Shown piece after piece: positions 8,971 to 17,644 of a stretch of DNA of 64,000 bases. Position 1 is the first letter of the stretch. Every line of letters begins with the position of its first letter. The notes below the pieces were generated by a model that was not told the origin of the DNA, did no database searches, and saw nothing but the letters and a program-made list of their open reading frames with translations. Position numbers and translations under genes: made by a program. The stretch is taken from positions 29,197-93,196 of the forward strand of contig NZ_SZNM01000015.1 in NCBI RefSeq assembly GCF_005870085.1, written 5' to 3'. Source of the stretch: Aquibacillus sediminis (GTDB lineage Bacteria; Bacillota; Bacilli; Bacillales; Amphibacillaceae).

Positions 8971-9777
8971 ATGAAAAGAGAGTGGTTAATACAAGCCCGC
9001 AAATTAAAACACTATACCCAGGAACAAATTGCAGCCGAGGCATACATTGATCGAACCTACTATTCACAAATCGAAACTGGCAAAAGAAATCCAGGGCTTC
9101 ATGTGGCGATTAAAATTGCAGACATTTTAAATTTTGAACCTTTGCTATTTTATAAAGATTCACTTGATCAAAACTCTCAACCATTAGCAAACACCACTTT
9201 CAGCTACGAAGTAACCAAAAAAATAACTACTATGAATACAGGTGAAATACTATACCTTTACAATACGATCGAATCACATACCTATCATAGTTTCGCTTTC
9301 CTCTATGACGGAGTAAGCAAAGGAATTCCATGTTTATTGATTGACAACAGTGATAATTTTAACAGTATGATGCATCACTTAAGTGCTAAAATACCCCAGG
9401 AGCAACTTAAAAAGTTCATCCAGTTTGTTGATATAGATAAACAGCATTGGGGTGATCTTGAAGCAGCGTTTAAAAAAACAGTGCTGGAATCTAAGTTTCT
9501 ACGTATTTGGTGTGGGGAACATGATAAGCAACATCATGATTTATCTACTAAGCTAGAAAATTATTTGGGGAAACACTTGAAAACGAACAACCTTTTATCC
9601 GTTCATTCCTATGATGCTTCCATGATTACAGCGGGAGATCATATTAACATGATGCGAATGTATCCTTATATGATGACCGATTCTGAAATAACTACTTCTC
9701 CCTTTTTCGTTTCAAGTCCTAACACCCAGCTTTCCCCTTCCCTGTTTATGCAAGAAAAAAATAGAAAAAAGGAATGA
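8971..9777 (+). CDS. XRE-family regulator with C-terminal MEDS sensory domain
   Basis: About 268 residues. Residues ~1-60 form an XRE helix-turn-helix (TQEQIAAEAYIDRTYYSQIE). The rest is a MEDS-type domain (methanogen/methylotroph DcmR sensory domain), an RecA-like fold thought to bind hydrocarbon-derived or redox ligands. The C-terminus ends with MRMYPYMMTDSE and LSPSLFMQ, shared with its paralogue at 11533-12330. ATG 8971 is chosen because GGAGGGAG (8958-8965) lies just before it. Nine bases separate it from a stand-alone MEDS gene, so the two are co-transcribed. The ligand is unknown. Confidence 0.85.
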   Translation: MKREWLIQARKLKHYTQEQIAAEAYIDRTYYSQIETGKRNPGLHVAIKIADILNFEPLLFYKDSLDQNSQPLANTTFSYEVTKKITTMNTGEILYLYNTIESHTYHSFAFLYDGVSKGIPCLLIDNSDNFNSMMHHLSAKIPQEQLKKFIQFVDIDKQHWGDLEAAFKKTVLESKFLRIWCGEHDKQHHDLSTKLENYLGKHLKTNNLLSVHSYDASMITAGDHINMMRMYPYMMTDSEITTSPFFVSSPNTQLSPSLFMQEKNRKKE

Positions 9778-9786
9778 GCGTGAAAA

Positions 9787-10359
9787 ATGATTTCATTAAC
9801 TAACTATTTGCGAGTAACCAATGCATCCCATATATTATACTTTTTTGAAGAAGAGTCGATTTATATACAGAATTTGCTTACGTATATCCGAACAGGAATT
9901 GAAAGAGGTCACCATATATTAATCATTGAAAACACAGGCATATATAAAGAAGTCCAGAAAAAAATAACTGCTTCATTTTCAAATGAGCAACAACATCATA
10001 TTCATTTTGTCGATAATCATTCCTTTTACAAACGCTATCATGACTTCAACATTAATCATGTTATTGAACACTTTAGTGAGATTTTAGAACCTTTTTTTAA
10101 TCAAGACCTTACTGTTCGTACCTGGGCTCATGTCGACTGGAATGAGCAAGACGACATGGAAGATAAACTTGAAGAATTTGAAAAGTTAGCAGACTGTGCT
10201 GTAAAAGAAATGAATCTCCTTTCTGTCTGTGCTTACAATGCTTTCGATCTATCTGCTTCTCTTGAAAATAAAATGATGCGTAGTCATGAGTATTTAATGA
10301 CAGATAGAGAATTTGTTCGATCTACACTGTACGGAATTCCTGCATGTAAAAAACGCTAG
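9787..10359 (+). CDS. stand-alone MEDS-domain protein
   Basis: 190 residues made up almost entirely of a MEDS domain without a DNA-binding part. It shares with the neighbouring regulator the opening ILYFFEEESIYIQNLLTYI pattern, the central HFVDN segment and the closing CAYNAFDLS..HEYLMTDREF pattern. It starts at ATG 9787, ten bases downstream of the regulator's stop (GAATGAGCGTG region). Such proteins may sense a ligand or compete with the regulator's own sensor domain; this is inference. Confidence 0.8.
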   Translation: MISLTNYLRVTNASHILYFFEEESIYIQNLLTYIRTGIERGHHILIIENTGIYKEVQKKITASFSNEQQHHIHFVDNHSFYKRYHDFNINHVIEHFSEILEPFFNQDLTVRTWAHVDWNEQDDMEDKLEEFEKLADCAVKEMNLLSVCAYNAFDLSASLENKMMRSHEYLMTDREFVRSTLYGIPACKKR

Positions 10360-10374
10360 CCTTTCATTTAAAAA

Positions 10375-10410
10375 ACGGGAATCCGACGATAAAAACCGTA
10401 GCATTCCCGT
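10375..10410 (-). terminator. intrinsic terminator between MEDS and EAL genes
   Basis: Stem ACGGGAAT / ATTCCCGT. On the minus strand it is followed by six T, which fits termination of the EAL gene; it may also serve the convergent MEDS operon. Confidence 0.7.
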
Positions 10411-10467
10411 AACTTGCTTATAAGTTGGATTAATTGAAACAAGATGGATATCTTTTTCAGTCAATCG

Positions 10468-11178
10468 TTACATTTCCTTTGGTCTACCTATTAAATATCC
10501 TTGTCCAAGATCGATACCTAGCATTTTGGCAATCACGAGTTCACTGTGGTTCTCCATGCCCTCTAGTACCAATTTCATCTTTTCGTTTTGACATATATTT
10601 GCCAACTTTCTAACTTCTGATTGCTTGTCTAATGAAAGTGCTAAACGACTAGAGAACGTTTTATCTAACTTAACAATATCTGGTTCAATATCGATGATTG
10701 TTTGTAAAGTGGTCTCCCCTTTACCATAATCATCTATGGCTATACCTATTCCTAACTCTCTCATCAACTCTATGACGCTTTTCATCCCAAGTAGATCCTT
10801 AATCTCTTCTGCCTCACTTATTTCAACTATCACTTTTGTATTCATGATTAATCCATTTAGATAGAGTTTGTTTAAAAACGGTTCAAAAAACGGGTGCATC
10901 ATGGTGGAAGGGTATATATTGATAAATAGTCGATGGATACTTTTCCTTTTTGAAGCTGTTAACAAGGCATGGTAAATAGAGTGCGTATCCAATTCGTATA
11001 ACATATTATTCTTCATTGCTAAACTAAACAGTTGCTCAGGAGAATCAACTAACTTGGAACGGAATAAAGCCTCAAAGCCGTTAACTTCCCAGGTCTGCAA
11101 ATCAATTAATGGTTGAAAAACATGACTGAAATTTTTTGTATATATCATGTTGTGTAGTAAGTTTAAATCTTGTTTCAA
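10468..11178 (-). CDS. stand-alone EAL-domain c-di-GMP phosphodiesterase
   Basis: About 236 residues, a single EAL domain predicted to hydrolyse c-di-GMP to pGpG. The catalytic set looks complete: E in GFEALFR, N in FINIYP, E in VIVEISE, the pair in IAIDDYG, K in IVKLDK, E in LVLEGME and Q in GQGYLIGRP. The start is placed at TTG 11178, eight bases after GGGAG; ATG 11196 has no ribosome binding site. The gene is divergent from the second XRE-MEDS regulator, with two copies of the shared operator between them, so it is probably under control of that regulator. Confidence 0.88.
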   Translation of the reverse strand: MKQDLNLLHNMIYTKNFSHVFQPLIDLQTWEVNGFEALFRSKLVDSPEQLFSLAMKNNMLYELDTHSIYHALLTASKRKSIHRLFINIYPSTMMHPFFEPFLNKLYLNGLIMNTKVIVEISEAEEIKDLLGMKSVIELMRELGIGIAIDDYGKGETTLQTIIDIEPDIVKLDKTFSSRLALSLDKQSEVRKLANICQNEKMKLVLEGMENHSELVIAKMLGIDLGQGYLIGRPKEM

Positions 11179-11315
11179 TAGAAAAACTCCCTGCATGTTG
11201 TTCGTTCTAAACCTACAACCTTTATACGTCGTTTTCTCTTTCCCCTTATCTGTTCTTGATTACAATATTAATCCTACTATTATGATAAACGAAATGTCAT
11301 TAGATGATGACAATT

Positions 11316-11330
11316 GCGTCAAATTGCCAC
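11316..11330. promoter_or_regulatory. predicted XRE-MEDS operator, site 2
   Basis: GCGTCA-AAT-TGCCAC; the nine bases TCAAATTGC and the TGCCAC arm are identical to site 1 at 8810-8824. It lies between the EAL gene and the second XRE-MEDS gene. Confidence 0.55.
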
Positions 11331-11390
11331 AAAATATGTATGCTTTTGTCGAATAGTTTATAATACTTACTATAAGTAACTGTTTACAAT

Positions 11391-11405
11391 GTGGCATATT
11401 GCCAC
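11391..11405. promoter_or_regulatory. predicted XRE-MEDS operator, site 3 (perfect arms)
   Basis: GTGGCA-TAT-TGCCAC: six-base perfect inverted arms separated by three bases. It is 128 bases before the second XRE-MEDS start. Confidence 0.6.
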
Positions 11406-11532
11406 TTTAGGATCGTGGTTTATTTGATAAAATTTAATGATATCTACTTTTTAAATAAAATCTATTAGTGCGCATATTAAATATACATTGCTAGTTTATT
11501 GTTAGCGCTTGCTGCTGAGAATGGGGGTAATT

Positions 11533-12330
11533 ATGAGAAGAGAATGGTTGATCCAACTTCGTATTGACAAGGGCTTTACTCAGGAGCAAATTGCAACGAA
11601 AGCATTTATTGATAGGGGGTATTACTCACAACTAGAGAATGGAAAACGAGATCCTGGTTTTAATGTTGCTGTTAACATATCGAAGGTTCTAGAATTTAAT
11701 CCATTAATGTTTTTTCGTGATCAATTTACTGAATCACACAGCATCGATCCTCCTCATAAAAGGGAATCGATAAAATCACTCAATGAGATTGATCATGGGA
11801 ATATCATTTACCTCTATGAAGATAGTGATCGTTATTTACATCAACTGATAACTTTTCTCCTCATTGGTATAGAATACGAGAGTACTAGTCTTATTATTGA
11901 TGATTCGAACACGATTCAATATGTTCGAGAAAAGTTAAATAAACTAACTAGAAACACTAAAAGCATGAAAAACATTCATTTTATCGAAAATAACGATACA
12001 AGACAGCTAGACACTGTCTTACATAAATGGTTAGATGATCAAAGGATACAAGTATGGGTTCAAGAAAACCGTGTGGCAGAAAGTGACTGCTTTAAAAAGA
12101 TAAAACGATATGTAGCACCTAAAAACATAACCATGTCTGGAGCTAATAACATGCTAGGGGTGTGTGCTCATAATGCAACCTTAGTAACCGCACAATCATA
12201 CATTCGGATGATGAGACTCTTCCCTTATTTAATGACTGACACAGAAATTGTAAACTCACCACTTTTTCACCTTAATAATGGGAATCATACATTATCCCCC
12301 TCATTGTATGTGCAGGGGGATATGGATTAA
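11533..12330 (+). CDS. second XRE-MEDS regulator (paralogue)
   Basis: About 265 residues with the same architecture as the protein at 8971-9777: XRE helix-turn-helix at residues ~1-60 (TQEQIATKAFIDRGYYSQLE) and a MEDS domain to the end (MRLFPYLMTDTE, LSPSLYVQ). The paralogues are alike along their length but clearly diverged, so duplication is old. ATG 11533 is chosen by alignment with the paralogue; GTG/ATG codons further upstream would add a nonhomologous leader. It is divergent from the EAL gene and ends well before a strong hairpin at 12543-12581. Confidence 0.83.
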   Translation: MRREWLIQLRIDKGFTQEQIATKAFIDRGYYSQLENGKRDPGFNVAVNISKVLEFNPLMFFRDQFTESHSIDPPHKRESIKSLNEIDHGNIIYLYEDSDRYLHQLITFLLIGIEYESTSLIIDDSNTIQYVREKLNKLTRNTKSMKNIHFIENNDTRQLDTVLHKWLDDQRIQVWVQENRVAESDCFKKIKRYVAPKNITMSGANNMLGVCAHNATLVTAQSYIRMMRLFPYLMTDTEIVNSPLFHLNNGNHTLSPSLYVQGDMD

Positions 12331-12542
12331 AATGTTTTTTTAAACGAGCCATTTAATGTAACTAATAATGAGCTATTCTATTATTTATATAATTTGGGCG
12401 GGGCTTGCAGCAGCAACCCTTAATGGTGGTAGTAATAGGCTGGTACTCGACCAAAAATACGGGATAACATATTATGCTAACCAAGTCTTTGATGCATTTG
12501 TTAGCACACACGGTATGTATGCCAAGTTTCCTAAAGAGGGAC

Positions 12543-12581
12543 ACAAAAGGGAGATTGTATACGAATCAATCTCCCTTTTGT
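12543..12581. terminator. bidirectional hairpin terminator
   Basis: Long perfect stem ACAAAAGGGAGATTG / CAATCTCCCTTTTGT between convergent genes ending at 12330 and 12586. Confidence 0.7.
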
Positions 12582-12585
12582 ATCT

Positions 12586-13062
12586 TTAAAAACAAGTAAA
12601 CGATTGAATTTGCCGTAAGTCTACCCCATAATAAACCCATCTAAATCCGGTCCAACGGTATCCTGAGACCGAATTTCGTCCGACAAAAATAGGGTAAAAC
12701 CAAAATTGTTGATTCCTATTTAACCAAACATAGGTAAATCTATATAAACAGCCTCGAATAGCACCTGGATCAACTGCAAACGTCCCTACTTGCTGTGTCT
12801 GGGTAGGAACAAAAGAAGGTGGTGGTGACGTTGGTGCCCCTGCTTGTTGACCTTGACCTGGTGGAGAAAATGGAGGTGGTGAGCTAGGTGGACCCATTTG
12901 TCCGTCCCCAGGTGAAGGGAACCATGGAAGAAAAGGGAACCATTGTCTTTCATCCACTACTTCATAGGAATAATCTTCCCCTTCTACAGGAAAGGAATAA
13001 TCATTCTGACCGAACATATAGTTATTATATTGATAGTCATTAGTTGGATACATAAGATACAC
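12586..13062 (-). CDS. proline-rich hypothetical protein
   Basis: 158 residues in three parts: a Tyr/Asn-rich N-terminus (~1-40), a Pro/Gly/Gln-rich middle (~45-90, with SPPPFSPPG and SPPPSF), and a conserved-looking C-terminal domain rich in aromatics (WLNRNQQFWFYPIFVGRN, then GYRWTGFRW) that holds two cysteines (GCLYRF and the final SFTCF). Related small proline-rich proteins are common in Bacillus genomes; some are annotated as transporter without evidence. A spore-surface or envelope role is possible but not shown. It starts at ATG 13062 behind AGGAGT. Confidence 0.65.
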   Translation of the reverse strand: MYLMYPTNDYQYNNYMFGQNDYSFPVEGEDYSYEVVDERQWFPFLPWFPSPGDGQMGPPSSPPPFSPPGQGQQAGAPTSPPPSFVPTQTQQVGTFAVDPGAIRGCLYRFTYVWLNRNQQFWFYPIFVGRNSVSGYRWTGFRWVYYGVDLRQIQSFTCF

Positions 13063-13503
13063 TCCTTATTTAGACTCACATCATCATATGTAACCGTCCA
13101 TTGTCCCTCAACTCGTCCACTGACAATTGGACGTTTACCCACACTATATACTATAAGTATTAAAATTCTCTATAAACCCCTATTGCCCTAGTAACGTAGT
13201 AAACCGCTCGATCTTTGCATAAACACTGTTGGTCTCAGGCCAGGGCGCAGTGACATTTGTCCATATGGAGGACTGCCCCCTCGTTCTAATGGGTTTGTTC
13301 TAGCATACTTCTGAACCATGGCGTAGCTAAAATTTCGGAACACCAATATTATAGTAAGCAAAATTATTTACATATACCAAAACCTAGTGATACATCGTTA
13401 CTTATCAGCACCTCTAACGTTTGACCTTTATTGACCTTTTGATTATAATAATAATTGAAAAGGATATTCATCATTATCAAATCTATATGGAGGGTGATGA
13501 AAC
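13063..13503. other. intergenic region
   Basis: Contains a REP-like palindrome (13242-13279). No gene is seen. The last ~70 bases are the probable promoter area of hsp20; I see no clear CIRCE element (TTAGCACTC-N9-GAGTGCTAA). Confidence 0.5.
13242..13279. repeat. REP-like palindrome
   Basis: GGGCGCAGT..TTGTCCATATGGAGGACTGCCC; member of the family at 38221-38270 with altered outer arms (GGGC / GCCC). Confidence 0.65.
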
Positions 13504-13950
13504 ATGGCTAACTTATTACCTCGTCGAAATAGTGATTTTCGTGACGTTGTAGATCGCATGTTTGATTTTTTTCACCGTGGTTTTGATGATGACTTTCTTT
13601 CACCAATGGAATCTAGATTCTTCAATTCATTCAAGATGGATGTGAAAGACAAAGGAAATCAATTAGAAATTCAAGCAGAACTGCCAGGATTAAATAAAGA
13701 TGATGTGATTGTTGAGTATAAAGATGAACACATCATCATAAAAGCAGAACAGAATGAAAATGTTGATAAGAAAAATGAGGATGGTCACTACATTCGACGC
13801 GAGCGTTCTTACGGCTCATTCCAAAGAAGTTTTTATGTTGGCAATATTGATGAAACAAAGATCAAAGGATCATTTAAAAACGGAGTGTTAACATTAAAAG
13901 TCCCTAAAGGAACCGAACTACATGATGGATATAGAGTAAAAATTGATTGA
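13504..13950 (+). CDS. Hsp20 small heat shock protein
   Basis: 148 residues with an alpha-crystallin domain at about 42-138. Landmarks are the beta-strand motif ELPGLNKDDVIVEY, RRERSYGSFQRSFYV and the closing GVLTLKVPK (A/G-x-L-x-L-x-V-P signature). The short N-terminal arm (FRDVVDRMFDFFHRGF) suits an ATP-independent holdase. It starts at ATG 13504 behind GGAGGGTGATG. It stands alone with its own terminator. Confidence 0.93.
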   Translation: MANLLPRRNSDFRDVVDRMFDFFHRGFDDDFLSPMESRFFNSFKMDVKDKGNQLEIQAELPGLNKDDVIVEYKDEHIIIKAEQNENVDKKNEDGHYIRRERSYGSFQRSFYVGNIDETKIKGSFKNGVLTLKVPKGTELHDGYRVKID

Positions 13951-13966
13951 ATTGTGTTTGTACATT

Positions 13967-14012
13967 AAAAGGCGCACCCAAAAAATCATTTCTCGGTTGC
14001 GCCTTTTATTTA
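13967..14012 (+). terminator. intrinsic terminator of hsp20
   Basis: Stem AAAAGGCGCA / TGCGCCTTTT followed by ATTTAT. Confidence 0.8.
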
Positions 14013-14029
14013 TAGTTCACAAGGAAAAA

Positions 14030-14250
14030 TCACATATCCTTTGCGAGCCTGACCCTTTCCTTCCCATCTACCAATTCATCATATGTAAAATACACATGGC
14101 TAGGTAACGATTTAACAGAACGGGGGCGATGTGGTAATACTTCTGCTTCTTCTAGTATCCAAAACATATAATCTGTATTCGGTTTTTCAAAGCCAAAACC
14201 TAACCTTCTATCAGATATGTAATCCGGGCTATGGGAGGACTCTCCTCGTG
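14030..14250 (-). pseudogene. possible C-terminal remnant of an unknown gene
   Basis: The minus-strand reading frame contains a plausible conserved-looking stretch (FWILEEAEVLPHRPRSVKSL, then FTYDELVDGKERVRL), but its N-terminal codons come from the REP-like palindrome at 14239-14280 and it has no ribosome binding site. It is best read as the tail of a lost gene cut off by the repeat. The family is not recognised. Confidence 0.3.
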
Positions 14251-14280
14251 GACACTTGTCCATCTGGAGTGCCTGACCTC
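14239..14280. repeat. REP-like palindrome
   Basis: CTCGTGGACACTTGTCCATC core followed by GGAGTGCCTGACC; family of 38221-38270. Confidence 0.75.
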
Positions 14281-14311
14281 ATTTCGAAAAATTACTGGTT
14301 GATAAAAACTC

Positions 14312-16177
14312 TTATGATTGTGGTGAAAGGCTTGCGGTTGTATCATATATCATTTTTATTTCTTCAAACCATCCTTTTACCTCCTGGAATACACCATGCT
14401 CTCTTAAGTCTTCAGCAGTAATATTTTTAACTATACTGCCATTCAGAACTCTCTTTATTGCTTTTTCTCTTTCACTTTCATTAGATATATGTTTAAATGC
14501 GATACCCTTCAAAGTATTGGGTATATCGATTTCACTCCAATTAGATTCATATTGAGAAAGATCACATTTAAAGTATTCCTCTATTATTTTCCTTGGTATA
14601 TAGTTCTCCATTTCCCGTAGTTTTGTAACAGTACCTGAACGTCGACCATCTTGCTCAGAGTTCATATTATCTACTGCTTTTTTGTACTTCTGAATATCTC
14701 CATCGTATAAATGAAATTCTTTTGTATTTGAATGCTCAAAGTGGTTCAAATTTATCCAATCAATTAATCTACTTCCACCTAAATTATAAATACTTATATC
14801 TGAGTTCTCTAAATCTATTATTTCCCTTAATTCAGGTATATGCTTATTTATATTTCTTATAAATAAGACATCATTTGGTCCTTCAACACAAACCACAACA
14901 CTAGAGTGAATAGTAGGTAATATACCAAGTGTATCAACTATACTTCTTACCTTAACATCTCTATCAGAAACTATCGCAGGGTAACCATACTCATCTTTAG
15001 AAATCATTATTAAAGAATTTTCATCTACTATTTGGGCTATTTCAGGAGTATGTGTAGTTATAAATACTTGGCTATTTTCTTTTTGAGCTATAGCAGTCAA
15101 TGAATCAATAATCATATGTTGATAATTAGGGTGTTGAGAAGTTTCTGGTTCTTCTATAGCATATATAACATTCTTGTTTCCTTTTTCTAAAGCAGCTTGT
15201 TCCGCCTGTGCTCTAAAATAACTCAAGAGTATTAATCTTCTTATACCACTTCCACGTTTATTTAATGGAATTTCATTATCTGTGTCTAAATTAAATTTGA
15301 ATAATGAGTCCCATGTTTTAAGATCAGGTATTGTTTTTAGTTCTTTTGCAATCTCTCCATTAAAATCTTTTAACTTATCGATAGTCTTACGCCCAACTTC
15401 TTCAACCCTCTCTACTACTTGATCTCTTATACTATCTAATTCTTCTTGTAAATCTGCTAATACCTCTTTTGTTATAGCCTTCATTGGATCTTGAACTTCC
15501 CTATCACCATCTGTATTATTTCTGTCTGATTGAAATAGGTTAAACAAGGGTAAATTTTCTTTTAATTTCAACCAATTTTTAAAACTTTCATCCTGGGTAT
15601 CTTTTATGTCTAGTGTAGTTTCTTTAAAGATGGTCTTATCATTAATTAAACTATCAAATATTGCCTGTCTCATGTCTGCCTTTTTCGTCTTATTAATACT
15701 ATCAAAGGTGTCAATTTCATCTTCATGATCTTTTAATAGATTTTTCAAGTCACTTTGACTATATGTAATTAAAGGTTTGTCAAATAGGTTTGGGTGCAAA
15801 GCCTTTATTAAAACACTTATGCTGTTTTGTGTGATTGATTTACCACCAGCATTAATTATCTTTTTCACTTCTAGATAACCTTCATTGTTTAACAGATATT
15901 CATCTCGTAAAGAAGTTGGATTAGAAGCATCTAATATTACTAATTCATCTTCCCCCATCTCAAAAGTAACTCCTATTTCTATAACTTTCTCAGTAGAATA
16001 TTTATTACAATCAGTGAGATCGGGCTTCACATCGTTAAAAAAGATATTTAGTGCATCTAATATTGTACTTTTTCCAACATCGTTTTTACCTATTATGACA
16101 TTTAAATTTTCATTAAAATCAACTTCTAATTCTTCGTATCCTCGAAAATTTTTCAATTGTAATTTACGTAACTTCAA
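14312..16177 (-). CDS. OLD-family ATP-dependent nuclease (ABC ATPase + TOPRIM)
   Basis: 621 residues. The ABC-type ATPase part has Walker A GKNDVGKST at 30-38, a signature-like GSGIRRLILL near 312, Walker B VIYAIEEPE near 337 and the H-loop ITTHTPE near 370. A TOPRIM nuclease domain follows, with CVEGPNDVLFI near 429 and LYDGD near 490. This fits overcoming-lysogenization-defect (OLD) class 1 nucleases, many of which act in phage defence. No UvrD-like helicase (GajB) or AriB-like partner is adjacent, so Gabija and PARIS are unlikely. The start is TTG 16177 with GGGAGGGA upstream. It sits alone between repeats, like an acquired defence gene. Confidence 0.85.
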   Translation of the reverse strand: MKLRKLQLKNFRGYEELEVDFNENLNVIIGKNDVGKSTILDALNIFFNDVKPDLTDCNKYSTEKVIEIGVTFEMGEDELVILDASNPTSLRDEYLLNNEGYLEVKKIINAGGKSITQNSISVLIKALHPNLFDKPLITYSQSDLKNLLKDHEDEIDTFDSINKTKKADMRQAIFDSLINDKTIFKETTLDIKDTQDESFKNWLKLKENLPLFNLFQSDRNNTDGDREVQDPMKAITKEVLADLQEELDSIRDQVVERVEEVGRKTIDKLKDFNGEIAKELKTIPDLKTWDSLFKFNLDTDNEIPLNKRGSGIRRLILLSYFRAQAEQAALEKGNKNVIYAIEEPETSQHPNYQHMIIDSLTAIAQKENSQVFITTHTPEIAQIVDENSLIMISKDEYGYPAIVSDRDVKVRSIVDTLGILPTIHSSVVVCVEGPNDVLFIRNINKHIPELREIIDLENSDISIYNLGGSRLIDWINLNHFEHSNTKEFHLYDGDIQKYKKAVDNMNSEQDGRRSGTVTKLREMENYIPRKIIEEYFKCDLSQYESNWSEIDIPNTLKGIAFKHISNESEREKAIKRVLNGSIVKNITAEDLREHGVFQEVKGWFEEIKMIYDTTASLSPQS

Positions 16178-16234
16178 AGTTATGTCCCTCCCAGAATATA
16201 ATTAATAAATACTTGCTTAGCATAACTATAATAA

Positions 16235-16274
16235 AAGGGCAGTCTATCAGTTATCATCTTGATAAACTGCCCTT
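16235..16274 (-). terminator. intrinsic terminator of MORN/zinc-finger operon
   Basis: Stem AAGGGCAGT-C-TATCA / TGATA-A-ACTGCCCTT, followed on the minus strand by TTTATT. Confidence 0.75.
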
Positions 16275-16307
16275 AGTTGTGTTTGTTTTATTCTATTTTA
16301 AGTCATC

Positions 16308-16637
16308 TTAGCTTAAATTTTTGATCCCATGATGGAATTCTCCTTCGAATTGGAGAGTCCCTTCTTCGGAAAATAGTTTGCCAGACCCGTGGTAATTCCC
16401 GTCCTTCCACTCGCCTTCGTACATTTTTTGTCCGTCTCTACTGTACATTGTTCCAAATCCATGTATCTCCCCATTGCAAAAGTCACCTTCGTATCTTAAT
16501 GGCGGATTTTCTGGATCATCTACACTTCCAAACGCATAATAAAGCTTGCCAGATCCATGCTCCTTACCATCTTCCGCTTCCCCTTCATATAGTTTGATTT
16601 CCGTTAACGGTTCATACCAAATCACTTTTCCCCTCAT
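16308..16637 (-). CDS. MORN-repeat protein
   Basis: 109 residues with about four MORN-type repeats: YEGEAEDGKEHGSGKLYY, YEGDFCNGEIHGFGTMY, YEGEWKDGNYHGSGKLF and a final FEGEFHHG. MORN repeats form an elongated beta structure that often binds membranes or partner proteins. There is no signal peptide. Its ATG overlaps the stop of the upstream zinc-finger gene by four bases, so the two are co-translated and probably act together. The function is unknown. Confidence 0.8.
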   Translation of the reverse strand: MRGKVIWYEPLTEIKLYEGEAEDGKEHGSGKLYYAFGSVDDPENPPLRYEGDFCNGEIHGFGTMYSRDGQKMYEGEWKDGNYHGSGKLFSEEGTLQFEGEFHHGIKNLS

Positions 16638-17644
16638 AGGACATCCTCCTCAAATTTATAGTACAAATCTAATTCCCGGTAACACGCTTCACAATAATAA
16701 AAGTCGTCCGGTGCACGACGACTCGACTTGTCATCAACTATTTGATTACATTCTGGGCAGTCTACTTCATTGAGCCAGGATATTTCTTTTGTTAGTGCTT
16801 CATCTTGCGTTAGGGCATCATACCATTGCATCCGCTGGAAGGAATCGGTCGTAAACCATTTATGATTGTTTTCTTTGTCTCGGTATTTTCGGTGATTCCG
16901 AATAAATTCCCGCAGCACTTCTGGTCGTTTTCTCTTTCGCATGATCGCGTCACTTACCTCAATCGCAAATCGTTTAGTTGTATCTGGTAGCGCCTTTTTA
17001 CATTGAACCAGTTGTTTTCCAAGTAGTTCCGAATCCTCTCTTAGTGTCATCAACATCCGATACATCTCACCCGCAACAGGGCCATCATCCCCACCATTCC
17101 ACAAGACGGTTGCGTAATCACTATCATTCATCACGTTGTTGATATCTCTCAGGATGACGCTTAACTCTAAGTGTGTTGCGAAATCTTTTTGAAGCGATCG
17201 GTTTAAGTAAGAAGTATATTTATCCTTCAACTTTTCGAAATCCCAAAATAGAAACAGATAATCATCTGCATAGCCGTCGTAATGCGGTTCTGCTTCTAGT
17301 TCATCAAAGCAATCACTATTACAATATTGATGATCATCAATATCAATCACATAAATATCCTCTAGCGGTGAGAAACAATAGGTGCAATATCCCCACTCTG
17401 GCTTTGTTTTCCAATCTTTTTGTTTATAATAAAGCCACCCTTCACGTGATACACTTCGCAACAATCGACCAACATACCCTTTTATTTTTCGTTTCCCTAC
17501 GGCCTTTTCCATTTTCCTATAAAGCTTTCGCTCAGCCACCTTCAATTCCTGTAACACCTCAATACTTTTTGCTTCGCGTTGTTTTTTGAAATATCCCCGG
17601 CAAAACGCTTTGAACGCTACGAAATCTTGTTTTTCAATTAACAT
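16634..17644 (-). CDS. unknown protein with two cysteine zinc sites
   Basis: 336 residues, not recognised as a named family. Two candidate zinc sites are visible: CTYC with a later CNSDC (residues ~87-112), and CPEC paired with CEAC near the C-terminus (~295-320). Between them lies a mostly helical, charged region. It has no membrane segment. ATG 17644 is behind GAGGAGGAG, a very strong ribosome binding site. It is the first gene of a pair with the MORN protein. Its first ~25 codons and upstream region are partly duplicated at 18660-18875. Confidence 0.65.
   Translation of the reverse strand: MLIEKQDFVAFKAFCRGYFKKQREAKSIEVLQELKVAERKLYRKMEKAVGKRKIKGYVGRLLRSVSREGWLYYKQKDWKTKPEWGYCTYCFSPLEDIYVIDIDDHQYCNSDCFDELEAEPHYDGYADDYLFLFWDFEKLKDKYTSYLNRSLQKDFATHLELSVILRDINNVMNDSDYATVLWNGGDDGPVAGEMYRMLMTLREDSELLGKQLVQCKKALPDTTKRFAIEVSDAIMRKRKRPEVLREFIRNHRKYRDKENNHKWFTTDSFQRMQWYDALTQDEALTKEISWLNEVDCPECNQIVDDKSSRRAPDDFYYCEACYRELDLYYKFEEDVL

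Noticed and set aside
12368..12589. 73-codon plus-strand frame
   Set aside because: No ribosome binding site, no family resemblance, and its end lies within the strong terminator stem at 12543-12581.
14312..16177. Gabija (GajA) or PARIS (AriA) system
   Set aside because: The ATPase-TOPRIM protein has no UvrD-like helicase or AriB-like partner on either side.
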